A DNA stretch of 64,000 nt from Herminiimonas sp. (GCF_030655415.1 NZ_JAURVN010000019.1:1-64000), one strand, 5' to 3'. Shown: positions 8,585 to 18,260, counted from the stretch's first letter. The notes: generated from the letters alone by a model not told the origin. A program made the numbers and translations.

Positions 8585-9979
8585 ATGACTACTGTTCCCC
8601 AAATAAATACGACTAATGATGAGCCCTTTCTTGAGGCCTTTGGCGGGTGGCAAGAGCGGACAATTCTTATTGTCGACGATGAGCCTGGTATGCGCAGTTT
8701 TCTGTACCGCACATTGGTAAGCCGTTGCAGTCGAGTTGAAAGCGTGGAATCCGTTGAAGAGGCAAGTGTAATACTCGGGCTACGTCATTTCGATCTGATT
8801 ATTTTAGATAATTCATTACCTGGAAAAGCAGGCGTAGATTGGTTACAAGAGATCCGTGAACTAGGATTACATAACGATGTTGTGCTGATTACTGCTTTTG
8901 CCGATTTGGAAATTGCAATTCGAGCACTGCGTGCTGGTGCTTCGGATTTTTTGCTAAAGCCATTTCGGGTCAACCAAATTCTAAGTGCAATCGGACGCTG
9001 TTTCGACCGTGCTCAGCTACGACGAGAAAATTTTGTTCTCCGTAGAGAGTTGGATTCTCACGTGGCCCTTGGAGTTGACGGACTTATTGGTCAATCTAAT
9101 GCTTTGCAGCCTATACGAGAGGCAATAACGCGGTTAGCTTTAGTCCCTAGCACTGTATTGATTACCGGGGAATCTGGCACGGGCAAAGAGATTGCGGCGC
9201 GGGCGATGCATTATCTGAGTAATCGTTCTGGAAACCATTTTGTGCCAATTAATTGTGGTGCGGTTGCCCCGGAGATTATCGAAAGCGAGTTGTTTGGTCA
9301 CATCAAAGGTGCATTTAGCGGAGCCGCGTCGTCTCGTGAGGGCTTATTTTTTTATGCACAAGGTGGGACGCTTTTCTTGGATGAAGTTGCTGAATTGCCG
9401 CTAGCGCTACAGGTAAAACTTTTGCGAGTATTAGAAGAAAGAAAAATCCGACCGGTGGGTGCCGAGCGTGAAATCCCAGTCGATGTACGCGTCATTGCCG
9501 CGACTAATCGAAATGTAGAGGACGCGGTTAGAGATGGACGATTCCGTGAGGATCTCTATTACCGTCTCAATGTAGTACAACTACACATGCCTCCTTTACG
9601 CGAGCGTATGGATGATATTCCGGCACTTGCTAGTTATTTTTCAAGACAGTTATCGCAACAGCTTGGTGTTCCAGCAAGGGAGCCAGACAATACGTTGTTA
9701 GCATCAATGTCGTCCTATGCGTGGCCAGGAAATGTAAGAGAACTGCGCAACGCAATTGAGAGATGGCTTATTTTAGGAAGCATTCCCGACGCGGCTTCGG
9801 GCGGTCGATATTCGAAAGCGGAAGTTGGTAAGAGCATAGATGAATCGCTTGAAGCTGTTGAGAAGCGGCATATGCTTAAGGTATTGTCGGAAGCAGGTGG
9901 AAGTAAGACTGAAGCTGCGCGCAGGTTAGGCGTTTCTCGGAAGACGCTTGAGCGTAAATGTGCTGAATGGAACGTTTAA
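8585..9979 (+). CDS. Sigma54-dependent response regulator (NtrC/DctD type)
   Basis: 464 residues in the usual three parts. A receiver (about 25-140) has acidic pair D31-D32, phospho-acceptor D75 in LIILDNSLPG and K125. The AAA+ sigma54-activation domain has Walker A GESGTGKE (195-202), GAFSGA (242-247) and Walker B GGTLFLDE (260-267). A Fis-type helix-turn-helix is at the C-terminus (SKTEAARRLGVSRKTLERK). The loop that contacts sigma54 is GAFSGA instead of GAFTGA. A Thr-to-Ser change there is conservative. The sensor kinase follows 12 bases later. Its likely target is the sigma54 promoter of the OFA transporter upstream. No clear Shine-Dalgarno precedes the ATG. Confidence 0.92.
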   Translation: MTTVPQINTTNDEPFLEAFGGWQERTILIVDDEPGMRSFLYRTLVSRCSRVESVESVEEASVILGLRHFDLIILDNSLPGKAGVDWLQEIRELGLHNDVVLITAFADLEIAIRALRAGASDFLLKPFRVNQILSAIGRCFDRAQLRRENFVLRRELDSHVALGVDGLIGQSNALQPIREAITRLALVPSTVLITGESGTGKEIAARAMHYLSNRSGNHFVPINCGAVAPEIIESELFGHIKGAFSGAASSREGLFFYAQGGTLFLDEVAELPLALQVKLLRVLEERKIRPVGAEREIPVDVRVIAATNRNVEDAVRDGRFREDLYYRLNVVQLHMPPLRERMDDIPALASYFSRQLSQQLGVPAREPDNTLLASMSSYAWPGNVRELRNAIERWLILGSIPDAASGGRYSKAEVGKSIDESLEAVEKRHMLKVLSEAGGSKTEAARRLGVSRKTLERKCAEWNV

Positions 9980-9991
9980 GAAAGTTTCCCA

Positions 9992-12049
9992 ATGCGCGAT
10001 TCGCTTCTAAATTTTGTTGAGCAGATTCGACTAGGAAATACGTCAGTTCGTACAAAATTGTTGCTTGTCGCTTTAGTGCCATTTCTTACAGTTTTGCCCG
10101 TCCTCTTTTGGCTACTTTCTTATTGGGGCGTTGCTTATTACGACCGGCTTCTAACCTTCAAAGTTAATAGTGACCTTACAGTAGCCCATGAATATTTTAT
10201 TCATGTTAAGGAAAAAATTGGACTTGATGTCTCAAGTTTGGGAGAGTCGCATCATTTTGTAATGACTGTGCGAGATGGCGATCATGATCATTTGCAGCAA
10301 TTACTGAGTGACAAGAAAGAGATTCTTAAACTAGATTTTTTATATTTTCTTGATACTACGGGACGGGTGGTTGCGTCATCGAATTCGCGTGATAAATCGT
10401 TGGATATTAGTCACGCAGATTGGCCTGTCGTGAAGGCTTCTCTTCTTGGTAAAGACGAAACCGGTATCGATATATATTCACCGGAGCAGTTAGCTCAAAT
10501 CGATGACAGCGTTGCTAGTAAGGCGCTTATAGAATTGGTGAATACATCGAACGCAGCGCCGACGACCAAGACTGCGGAAAGAAGCGGGATGATTATTCAT
10601 TCTGCTACTCCAGTGCGAAATGCAGATGGCACCCTTTTAGGAGTGCTAGAAGCTGGAACGTTACTTAATCAAAATTTGGGATTTGTCGATACGATTAACG
10701 GCCTAGTTTATGCGGAAGGCTCTCTGCCACAAGGAAGTGCCGGCACTGCAACTTTATTTATTGATGATGTACGCATCGCTACCAACGTTCGTTTGTTTGG
10801 TGATAAACGAGCGCTAGGTACACGAGCTTCGCACATGGTGCGGAATCACGTTCTAGTTGATGGAAAAATTTGGCTTGATCGAGCATTTGTTGTACATGAT
10901 TGGTACATTTCTGCATACGAGCCGATAAGTGATAGCTTCGGTAAGCGCGTAGGCATGCTGTATGTCGGCTATCTCGAAGCGCCATTTCGTCAAGCAAAGG
11001 AAACAGCGATTGCTTTGCTTGCGGTTCTCTTTATCCTGATCTGTATTGGGGGAGTGTATTTTTCTCTACGTGTGGCCCGCAATATTTACGGGCCACTAGC
11101 AAACATGAATCGCACCATGACCGCTGTAGAGCAAGGTGAAATGCATGTACGTACTGGCGTTGGCCCTCATCATGCTAATGATATTAGTAGTAAAGATGAG
11201 TTGAAAAATTTATCTCGTCATCTTGATGAACTGCTCGATACCGTCCAGCTACAAAATTCGAAACTAAGGGCTTGGGGAAATGAGCTTGACCGTAAGGTTA
11301 TTGAAAGAACGGTTGAACTCGAAAAAACCAATAAACTTTTAATTCAAGCGCAACAACAGTTAGTTCTCGCCGAGAAGTTAGCGACAATTGGAGAAATTAC
11401 AGCAGGAGTCGCGCATGAAATTAATAATCCAGTCGCAGTGCTGCAAGGTAACCTTGACGTACTAAGAGATACTTTAGGTTCAGCTAGTAAGCCAGTACAG
11501 GGTGAACTGCAACTGATGGACCAGCAAATTCATCGCATTAATACCATTGTAACCAAGCTACTGCAGTTCGCAAATCCAGGTGAATTTGCTGGCTACGTGG
11601 AGACGATATCTGTCGATGATGTGATAACAGATTCTTTGGTATTAGTTCGACATTTACTTAACCAAAAAGGTATTAAAGTCGTTTATGAGAAATCCGAAAC
11701 CCTGGCAGTCCCTATCAATCGCGGCGAATTACAGCAAGTGTTAATCAACCTCTGCACGAATGCTATTCACGCAATGAAGCAGGGGGGGACGTTAACATTA
11801 GCGGCGCGGGACTGGCAGGAGGAAGGGAACGTGCAGGGAACATTAATTATTGTGAAAGATAATGGGGTCGGTATTAAGAGAGATGATATTTTGCGAGTTT
11901 TTGACGCTTTTTTTACGACAAAACACCAAGGTGGTACTGGTCTTGGCTTATCGATTAGCTACACATTGGTTGCGCGGTATGGAGGAACTATTACGGTAAA
12001 AAGTGAGTATGGCTCGGGCACGGAATTCACTGTTCGGCTTTTAGCTTAA
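9992..12049 (+). CDS. Membrane sensor histidine kinase, partner of the sigma54 response regulator
   Basis: 685 residues. A first membrane helix (about 28-48) and a second near 340-360 enclose a roughly 290-residue periplasmic region of the Cache type. HAMP and a coiled coil follow (ERTVELEKTNKLLIQAQQQL). The HisKA phosphorylation site is AGVAHEINNPVAVLQ (H475), and the HATPase has N, G1 (DNGVGI) and G2 (TGLGLSISYTL) boxes. The layout resembles DctB-type sensors of external carboxylates. It lies 12 bases after the regulator gene, so the pair is one operon. The signal is plausibly oxalate, formate or another small acid near the transporter genes, which is inference. Confidence 0.9.
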   Translation: MRDSLLNFVEQIRLGNTSVRTKLLLVALVPFLTVLPVLFWLLSYWGVAYYDRLLTFKVNSDLTVAHEYFIHVKEKIGLDVSSLGESHHFVMTVRDGDHDHLQQLLSDKKEILKLDFLYFLDTTGRVVASSNSRDKSLDISHADWPVVKASLLGKDETGIDIYSPEQLAQIDDSVASKALIELVNTSNAAPTTKTAERSGMIIHSATPVRNADGTLLGVLEAGTLLNQNLGFVDTINGLVYAEGSLPQGSAGTATLFIDDVRIATNVRLFGDKRALGTRASHMVRNHVLVDGKIWLDRAFVVHDWYISAYEPISDSFGKRVGMLYVGYLEAPFRQAKETAIALLAVLFILICIGGVYFSLRVARNIYGPLANMNRTMTAVEQGEMHVRTGVGPHHANDISSKDELKNLSRHLDELLDTVQLQNSKLRAWGNELDRKVIERTVELEKTNKLLIQAQQQLVLAEKLATIGEITAGVAHEINNPVAVLQGNLDVLRDTLGSASKPVQGELQLMDQQIHRINTIVTKLLQFANPGEFAGYVETISVDDVITDSLVLVRHLLNQKGIKVVYEKSETLAVPINRGELQQVLINLCTNAIHAMKQGGTLTLAARDWQEEGNVQGTLIIVKDNGVGIKRDDILRVFDAFFTTKHQGGTGLGLSISYTLVARYGGTITVKSEYGSGTEFTVRLLA

Positions 12050-12470
12050 ATCGTTTTCTCTTTAATTGATTGCCTGCGCTATGACTTACTGTTTACGGCG
12101 GCTTGTCCAGCTCGGAGTAATGCTCTGCGCATCTGCTCTTGGGCCATCTTTCATCATTAGTCTGACTGCATCTACTCTCACTCTGTAACTGAACAATGAT
12201 TGAGAGCGGACTTTGCCGCGGTGTCTTATTTACTGTCGAGTTGTATCGAAAAATGGCTAATGAGCCGCGTGATTTGCATCAAAATCTGACCCACTTACTT
12301 ACCAAAATGAGTAAGTTAAGGCAGGATGTCACGACCGAATGCTCGCGCATCTCTCTGGAGTAAATTGCTGTATATGATGGAAAGAAGATAGCCGTTCTTC
12401 ATATAATTGTATGAAAAACGGCTAAGCGCTTGGCCTTTCAAAAGCGAATATTACTCATAATAGTGATCAA
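12050..12470. other. Gene-free spacer between convergent kinase and formate dehydrogenase genes
   Basis: 421 bases with no supported gene. The only structure seen is the inverted repeat at 12390-12423. Confidence 0.5.
12390..12423. terminator. Inverted repeat between convergent genes, possible bidirectional terminator
   Basis: AGCCGT and ACGGCT plus TTCATA and TATGAA form a 14-base stem with one mismatch around a six-base loop. There is no long T run on either side, so termination is suggested mainly by its position 48 bases beyond the formate dehydrogenase stop and between convergent genes. Confidence 0.4.
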
Positions 12471-15344
12471 CTATTTTGTCGTTGCTAGTTCATTACCTTG
12501 ACGAATACGCTGACTACTTGCAAATTCCTCTTGCTGGGTGTTGAAGCGGTTGTAGGTACGCTGCCATTCCGAAGGCTGAGCAACCGGCATGACTTGAACT
12601 GCAGTCACTTTGTATTCAGGACAATTGGTCGCCCAATCGGACGAACTGGTTGTAATCACATTCGCTCCCGATTCTGGGAAATGAAACGTGGTATATACAA
12701 CCCCCGGTTGAATTCGTTCTGTAACTTCAGCACGCAATACCGATTCGCCAGCTCGTGATTTAATACCAACCCAATCGTCCTGCTTGATGCCACGATCTTC
12801 CGCATCCTGTGGATGGATCTCGAGGCGATCTTCGCTGTGCCAGATATTGTTGTCGGTACGGCGAGTTTGCGCGCCTACGTTGTATTGCGACAAGATACGA
12901 CCGGTGGTCAAAATCAATGGATACTTGTTGTTGACCTTTTCTCCACTACCGAAATGTTTGGTATTGAAGAACTTACCTTTACCGCGTACGAACTCACCGA
13001 TATGCATGGTGGGCGTACCTTCTGGGGCTGCATCGTTGCATGGCCATTGAATACTGCCGCCGAGGGCATCGATACGCTTAAAGCTCACACCGGTGAAGGT
13101 AGGTGTTAAGGAGGCTACTTCATCCATTATTTCGCGTGGATGTTTGTAGCTCATTGGATAGCCCAATGCGTTCGACAGCATGCAGGTCACTTCCCAATCT
13201 GCATAACCTGCCTTTGGTGGCATCACTTTGCGCACGCGCGAGATGCGACGTTCTGCGTTGGTGAAGGTACCGTCTTTTTCCAGGAACGATGAACCCGGCA
13301 AGAATACGTGTGCGTATTTGGCGGTTTCGTTTAGGAAGATGTCTTGTACAACTACACATTCCATTGCTTCTAGTGCTGCTGTGGTGTGTTGCGTGTTCGG
13401 GTCAGATTGCACTACATCTTCGCCTTGGCAATATAAACCCATGAATGAACCTTCGAGCGCAGCATCGAACATGTTCGGAATACGCAGACCGGGTTCTGGA
13501 TCGAGTACGCAATTCCAGGCAGATTCAAACTCCATCCGTACTGTGGTATCGGAGACATGTCTGTAACCTGGCAATTCGTGCGGGAAGGAACCCATATCGC
13601 ACGAACCTTGCACGTTGTTTTGACCGCGCAGTGGGTTGACGCCCACACCTTCGCGACCAATGTTTCCGGTCGCCATCATCAAATTCGCAATCGCAATAAC
13701 AGAAGTGGAACCTTGTGCATGCTCTGTTACGCCGAGACCGTAATAGATCGAACCATTGCCACCAGTCGCCAGTAGGCGAGCAGCACCTCGAACATCCGCT
13801 GCAGGCACACCTGTAAATTCTTCCATCGCCTCTGGTGAATTTTCTGGGAGCGATACAAATTCTTGCCATTCATTGAAAGATTTGATCTCGCAACGCTCAG
13901 CGATAAATTCAGACTTATGTAGATTCTCCGTAATGATGACATGTGCCAGTGCATTAAGGATTGCAACGTTACCGCCTGGTTTTAGCTTTAAGTGGTAGTT
14001 CGCTTTGATATGTGGGGAGTTAACCATCTCGATGGTACGTGGATCAATGATGATTAGTTTCGCACCTTGACGCACACGACGTTTTATCTGCGATGAAAAG
14101 ACGGGGTGTGCGGCAGTGGGGTTTGATCCCATGATAATAATGACATCGGATTTCATGACCGATTCAAAGGTTTGCGTACCAGCTGATTCACCCAGAGTTA
14201 CTTTCAGACCGTAGCCTGTAGGCGAGTGGCAAACACGTGCACAGGTATCAACGTTGTTGTTACCGAATGCTGCGCGAACCAACTTCTGAACGAGGTAGCC
14301 TTCTTCGTTGGTGCAACGTGACGATACCAAACCGCCGATCGAATCCTTGCCGTATTTTGCCTGGATGCGTTTGAATTCTGACGCGGTGTAGTTGATCGCT
14401 TCTTCCCATGAAACTTCTTTCCATGGATCAGTGATTTTGCTGCGGATCATCGGTTTCAACATGCGGTCTTTATGCGTTGCATAACCCCATGCAAAACGAC
14501 CTTTGACGCAAGCGTGGCCTTGGTTAGCTTTGCCGTCTGGATTTGGCACCATGCGGACAACTTCGTTGCCCTTCATTTCGGCTTTGAACGAGCAACCAAC
14601 ACCGCAGTATGCGCAGGTAGTGACTTTGCTGTGTTCGCCCTGGCCCATCATGATGACGGTTTTTTCAGTCAAGGTCGCTGTTGGGCATGCGTCAACGCAA
14701 GCACCGCAAGATACGCATTCTGATTCGATGAAGTCTTCATTTTGACTTGCCGACACGCGCGATGCAAAACCACGGCCGTCGATAGTCAACGCGAAGGTAC
14801 CTTGTGTTTCTTCGCAAGCGCGAACGCAGCGATTACAAACGATACATTTCGATGCGTCGTAAGTGAAGTAAGGATTGGATTCGTCTTTTTCCAGCTTCAG
14901 ATGGTTTTCACCATCGTAGCCGTAACGTACGTCTCGCAGACCGACTACACCAGCCATGTCTTGCAGTTCGCAATTGCCGTTGGTTGGGCAGGTCAGGCAA
15001 TCCAGCGGGTGATCGGAGATGTACAACTCCATCACGCCACGGCGAATGTCGGCCAGCTTAGGCGTTTGTGTTTTGATCTTCATGCCAGCTTCAGCCGGCG
15101 TGGTGCACGATGCAGGGTAGCCGCGGCGGCCTTCGATCTCGACCAGACACAGACGGCATGAGCCGAATGCTTCCAGGCTGTCGGTGGCGCACAGTTTCGG
15201 CACGTTGATGCCGACTTCTGCCGCTGCACGCATGACGGATGTGCCTTGTGGCACGGTGACTTCTACGCCGTCGATTTCCAGTGTTACCAGATTCTCGGAT
15301 TTACTTTTCGGCGTGCCGTAATCGATACCATTTAATTGATTCAT
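12471..15344 (-). CDS. Formate dehydrogenase alpha subunit, molybdenum/iron-sulfur (FdsA/FdhF type)
   Basis: 957 residues. The N-terminal 2Fe-2S domain has C52, C63, C66 and C80. A His/Cys cluster follows (H112, C116, C119, C125). Two 4Fe-4S clusters have C167/170/173/177 and C210/213/216/220. The molybdopterin domain has C244, C247, C251 and C279 and the catalytic VCHSPTGYG cysteine C372, so it uses Cys rather than Sec. The MGD-binding C-terminal domain completes it. It oxidises formate to CO2. This form normally works with NADH-reducing FdsB and FdsG and needs FdsC/FdsD, but none is encoded beside it here. It is convergent with the sensor kinase. Its 5' side has a striking array of ATCAGAT repeats. 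Confidence 0.92.
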   Translation of the reverse strand: MNQLNGIDYGTPKSKSENLVTLEIDGVEVTVPQGTSVMRAAAEVGINVPKLCATDSLEAFGSCRLCLVEIEGRRGYPASCTTPAEAGMKIKTQTPKLADIRRGVMELYISDHPLDCLTCPTNGNCELQDMAGVVGLRDVRYGYDGENHLKLEKDESNPYFTYDASKCIVCNRCVRACEETQGTFALTIDGRGFASRVSASQNEDFIESECVSCGACVDACPTATLTEKTVIMMGQGEHSKVTTCAYCGVGCSFKAEMKGNEVVRMVPNPDGKANQGHACVKGRFAWGYATHKDRMLKPMIRSKITDPWKEVSWEEAINYTASEFKRIQAKYGKDSIGGLVSSRCTNEEGYLVQKLVRAAFGNNNVDTCARVCHSPTGYGLKVTLGESAGTQTFESVMKSDVIIIMGSNPTAAHPVFSSQIKRRVRQGAKLIIIDPRTIEMVNSPHIKANYHLKLKPGGNVAILNALAHVIITENLHKSEFIAERCEIKSFNEWQEFVSLPENSPEAMEEFTGVPAADVRGAARLLATGGNGSIYYGLGVTEHAQGSTSVIAIANLMMATGNIGREGVGVNPLRGQNNVQGSCDMGSFPHELPGYRHVSDTTVRMEFESAWNCVLDPEPGLRIPNMFDAALEGSFMGLYCQGEDVVQSDPNTQHTTAALEAMECVVVQDIFLNETAKYAHVFLPGSSFLEKDGTFTNAERRISRVRKVMPPKAGYADWEVTCMLSNALGYPMSYKHPREIMDEVASLTPTFTGVSFKRIDALGGSIQWPCNDAAPEGTPTMHIGEFVRGKGKFFNTKHFGSGEKVNNKYPLILTTGRILSQYNVGAQTRRTDNNIWHSEDRLEIHPQDAEDRGIKQDDWVGIKSRAGESVLRAEVTERIQPGVVYTTFHFPESGANVITTSSSDWATNCPEYKVTAVQVMPVAQPSEWQRTYNRFNTQQEEFASSQRIRQGNELATTK

Positions 15345-15708
15345 GTTTCGCTCCAGTCTCTTAACTTATTTGCCAATACTGATTGAATAAGAGTACGTCG
15401 CATAACGCAGAGTGGATAGGATCAGATTCGCACAATTTATTCATATCAGATACTAAACATAGGCATTGGAAAAACATTAAAAGCATAGGTCGCGTGGGGG
15501 CTACTTCATAGAATCAGATCCGTAATATTACTCGTATCAGATTGAGAATTTGAGAATGAAAAAACCTTTATGAAACTGATATGCAATTTACGTAAATTCT
15601 GATTCTTTTAGCGAGTCACGATATGAATTATGGTCATACCGTGACAGAACCGGGTGCGTGTAACTGGTACACGTACCCGGTTCTTCCTGACCAGAGAGCT
15701 AAGACAAA
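15345..15708. promoter_or_regulatory. Divergent regulatory region with ATCAGAT array and large hairpin
   Basis: 364 bases between formate dehydrogenase (minus) and dapA (plus). ATCAGAT occurs exactly at 15421-15427, 15445-15451, 15513-15519 and 15536-15542. Related CTGAT copies are at 15379, 15576 and 15599. The four exact copies form two pairs with 23-24 base spacing, repeated about 92 bases apart. A long hairpin at 15647-15683 precedes dapA. No sigma54 site was found. The repeats look like binding sites of an unidentified regulator. Confidence 0.5.
15647..15683 (+). promoter_or_regulatory. 15-pair inverted repeat immediately upstream of dapA
   Basis: GAACCGGGT pairs perfectly with ACCCGGTTC, followed by one G-T pair and CGTGT with ACACG, around a seven-base loop. 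It ends 25 bases before the dapA ATG and is not followed by a T run, so it is more likely an operator or leader structure than a terminator. Confidence 0.5.
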
Positions 15709-16632
15709 ATGAATGATTATCCATATTTGAAAACCGATAACGGTGGTATCAGCGGTAGCTTGGTTGCATTGGTCACACCAATGTATCCAGACGGTAGACT
15801 TGATCTTGAGGCCTTTAGGAATTTGATTGAATGGCACATTAGCGAGGGTACCGATGGCATTGTGGTTGCTGGTACAACGGGAGAATCGCCAACTATCGAT
15901 ACTGAAGAACATGGTGAGCTGATTAGGATTGCCGTCGAACAAGCAGCTGGAAGGTTGCCAATTATTGCTGGTACTGGCGCAAATTCGACTGCGGAAGCGA
16001 TTGAATTAACGGAATTTGCGCGCCATGTAGGCGCAAGCGCTAGTTTGTCAGTCGTTCCGTATTACAACAAGCCGAGTCAGGAAGGACTGTACCGGCACTA
16101 TCGTAAAATCGTTGAAACGGTAGACTTGCCCTTGATCTTGTATAACGTTCCTGGACGTACTGTGGCTGATTTAGAAAATCAGACAGTACTACGTCTATCT
16201 CAAGTGCCAGGTGTCGTTGGTATTAAAGACGCTACTGGCAATATCTCCCGTGGGCTGATGCTATTGCGCGAATTGCCTCAATCATTTGCAGTATTTAGCG
16301 GTGATGATGCAACTGCTTCTGTATTGATGTTGGCCGGCGCACGCGGCAATATCTCTGTGACGGCGAACGTTTTACCAAGATTGATGAAAGCGTTGTGTGA
16401 TGCAGCCTTGAGAGGGGCCGTGCAACAGACGCGAGAAATTGATAATTTGTTGGCGCCTATCAACCGTGCTCTATTCATCGAAGCGAATCCTATTCCTGTT
16501 AAGTGGGTATTGGCAAAGCTTGGTCATATTCTAGAGGGCTATCGTTTGCCATTATCAGAGCTAGATGAGCGGTTCCATGATGAGGTGAGATCAGCGATGC
16601 AATCAGCCGATGCTATGCTGGTTTCTGCGTAG
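15709..16632 (+). CDS. dapA: 4-hydroxy-tetrahydrodipicolinate synthase (dihydrodipicolinate synthase family)
   Basis: 307-residue class-I aldolase (TIM barrel) that condenses pyruvate with aspartate semialdehyde in lysine and diaminopimelate synthesis. Active-site features of true DapA are present: T56-T57 in GTTGESPT, Y145 and R150 in YNVPGRT, and the Schiff-base lysine K173 in GIKDATGN. The arginine favours DapA over other aldolases of the family. It is slightly longer than the usual 290 residues at both ends. It is not next to bamC, so it may be a second copy. The Shine-Dalgarno is weak (AGAGAG). The next gene is convergent with only 37 bases between stops. Confidence 0.85.
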   Translation: MNDYPYLKTDNGGISGSLVALVTPMYPDGRLDLEAFRNLIEWHISEGTDGIVVAGTTGESPTIDTEEHGELIRIAVEQAAGRLPIIAGTGANSTAEAIELTEFARHVGASASLSVVPYYNKPSQEGLYRHYRKIVETVDLPLILYNVPGRTVADLENQTVLRLSQVPGVVGIKDATGNISRGLMLLRELPQSFAVFSGDDATASVLMLAGARGNISVTANVLPRLMKALCDAALRGAVQQTREIDNLLAPINRALFIEANPIPVKWVLAKLGHILEGYRLPLSELDERFHDEVRSAMQSADAMLVSA

Positions 16633-16669
16633 CGAGTTATCTAGTACTTCAAAATACGCTTTATAGAAA

Positions 16670-17932
16670 TCAAATCAATGTTTGCTTCATATTTCTTTGA
16701 AGCGTATCTAAAGCTTTCCGGAGTAGCGAACCAGCCTCAGTTATCTGCTCCTCCGTTACTACCAATGCTGGCAAAAAGCGAATCACATCAGGACCAGCTA
16801 TTAAAAGCATCAAGCCGTGCTTTTCCGCGCAACGAACAATTTCTTGTGCACGTCCTACATAGTCAGCTGACAAAACCATGCCAATCATTAATCCTTGGCC
16901 CCTGAACTCTGAAAAAATATGTGGGTAATCATTGACGATTATATGAAGTGTCTGGTGTAGCAATGAAGCTGAAATTTTCACTCGTTCTAGAAATTCCGTG
17001 CGATTAATTGTGTCAAATACGGATTGCGCAACTGCCGTAGCCAGCGGATTACCGCCAAATGTGGATCCATGAGTGCCAGGCTGAAACGCCTTTGCTATTG
17101 CATCATTAGTTATCATCGCAGCTATCGGAAATCCATTTCCCAATGCTTTTGCCATGGTTAATATATCTGGTGTGACGCCGAGCCCCATGTATGAAAACAG
17201 CGAGCCTACGCGACCCATGCCCGTTTGTACTTCGTCGAATATCAGTAGAGCATTGTGACGATCACAGCATGTCCGCAACGCGCGTAAAAAATCTTTTGTG
17301 GCAGGCAAGACTCCACTTTCACCTTGTATCGTCTCTACTACTACTGCGCATACATCACCCTTGATGGCGTTATATGCCGCTTCAATGTCGTTAAAAGGAA
17401 TGTGTTCGATATTTTTTGGTAACGGGCCGAAACCAATTCGATATTGTCTTTGGCCGCCTACTGATACGGCAAACAACGTACGACCATGAAAGGATTTGAC
17501 GCAAGAAATAATACGAGATTTTTCTGCCCCGCGTGTAAGAAGGGCATGTCTACGTGCGAGTTTGAAAGCCGCTTCGTTTGCTTCTGCTCCAGAATTGCAG
17601 AAAAACACTCGGTCAGCGAACGTCGCATTAACGATCGAGCTCGCAAGGCGCAACGTCGGTTCGTTGGTATAACCGTTGCCAATATGCCATAGGCGATTAG
17701 CCTGCTTATTTAGGGCCGAAATAACTTCCGGATGGCCATGCCCTAACGCTGTGACGCCAATCCCTGAAGTGAAATCCAGATAGCGCTTGCCATTTTGATC
17801 CCACACTTCTAAACCAAGCCCTCGGACTGGAACCATTTGACTTGGTGCATAAGTCGGAATGATTACTTCATCAAAGGTTTTTCGATTGACGGACTTTGGC
17901 GCATGCAAAGCGGATAGATTAACTATTTTCAT
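16670..17932 (-). CDS. Acetylornithine/succinylornithine aminotransferase family protein (ArgD-like, class III)
   Basis: About 420 residues. This is a PLP fold-type I class-III aminotransferase with LDFTSGIGVTALGHGHPEV near the N-terminus, FCNSGAEANEAAFKLAR (PLP phosphate site), SFHGRT, LIFDEVQTGMGR and the Schiff-base lysine in TMAKALGNGFP. In arginine synthesis such enzymes make N-acetylornithine; relatives act on succinylornithine, GABA or diaminopimelate precursors. The ATG at 17932 is preferred, with AGG seven bases upstream; a TTG at 17977 would add 15 residues with no homology to the family. It is convergent with dapA, whose pathway also uses a transaminase of this type (DapC), but specificity cannot be read from the sequence. 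Confidence 0.82.
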   Translation of the reverse strand: MKIVNLSALHAPKSVNRKTFDEVIIPTYAPSQMVPVRGLGLEVWDQNGKRYLDFTSGIGVTALGHGHPEVISALNKQANRLWHIGNGYTNEPTLRLASSIVNATFADRVFFCNSGAEANEAAFKLARRHALLTRGAEKSRIISCVKSFHGRTLFAVSVGGQRQYRIGFGPLPKNIEHIPFNDIEAAYNAIKGDVCAVVVETIQGESGVLPATKDFLRALRTCCDRHNALLIFDEVQTGMGRVGSLFSYMGLGVTPDILTMAKALGNGFPIAAMITNDAIAKAFQPGTHGSTFGGNPLATAVAQSVFDTINRTEFLERVKISASLLHQTLHIIVNDYPHIFSEFRGQGLMIGMVLSADYVGRAQEIVRCAEKHGLMLLIAGPDVIRFLPALVVTEEQITEAGSLLRKALDTLQRNMKQTLI

Positions 17933-18110
17933 TGCGAACCTAGAATTCACTACTTTTTTCAACGGATATTCCGGCAAATTGAGGAGATTTGAGCATCACA
18001 TTTTCATCAAAGTGCCTAATTGATTCATCCCCCTATGCAACGCAGACTAATGTGGTCTGCTCTTCTATCGTATGACGAGATATATTTCTGATACAGAATC
18101 AATGTCGCAA

Positions 18111-18161
18111 AAAAAACCATATCAGTTGATTTTTTCTTGAAATCAACTGATATGGTTTTTT
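18111..18161. terminator. Near-perfect 22-base inverted repeat with A and T tracts (bidirectional terminator-like)
   Basis: AAAAAACCATATCAGTTGAT followed by TT is mirrored perfectly after a seven-base loop, giving a 22-base stem flanked by A and T runs. It could end transcription in either direction. It lies between the divergent argD-like and cysI genes, where no known transcript should end, about 100 bases before the cysI start. A small RNA starting between 17980 and 18110 would explain it. Confidence 0.6.
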
Positions 18162-18260
18162 ATCGTCAACTGGTTCTTTTATGTGCAAGGTATTGAGTCC
18201 ACACTGCGCTACCTGGATGGGAGTATGGAGTAATTCCTAAATGTTAAAGAGGCGGCAGAA

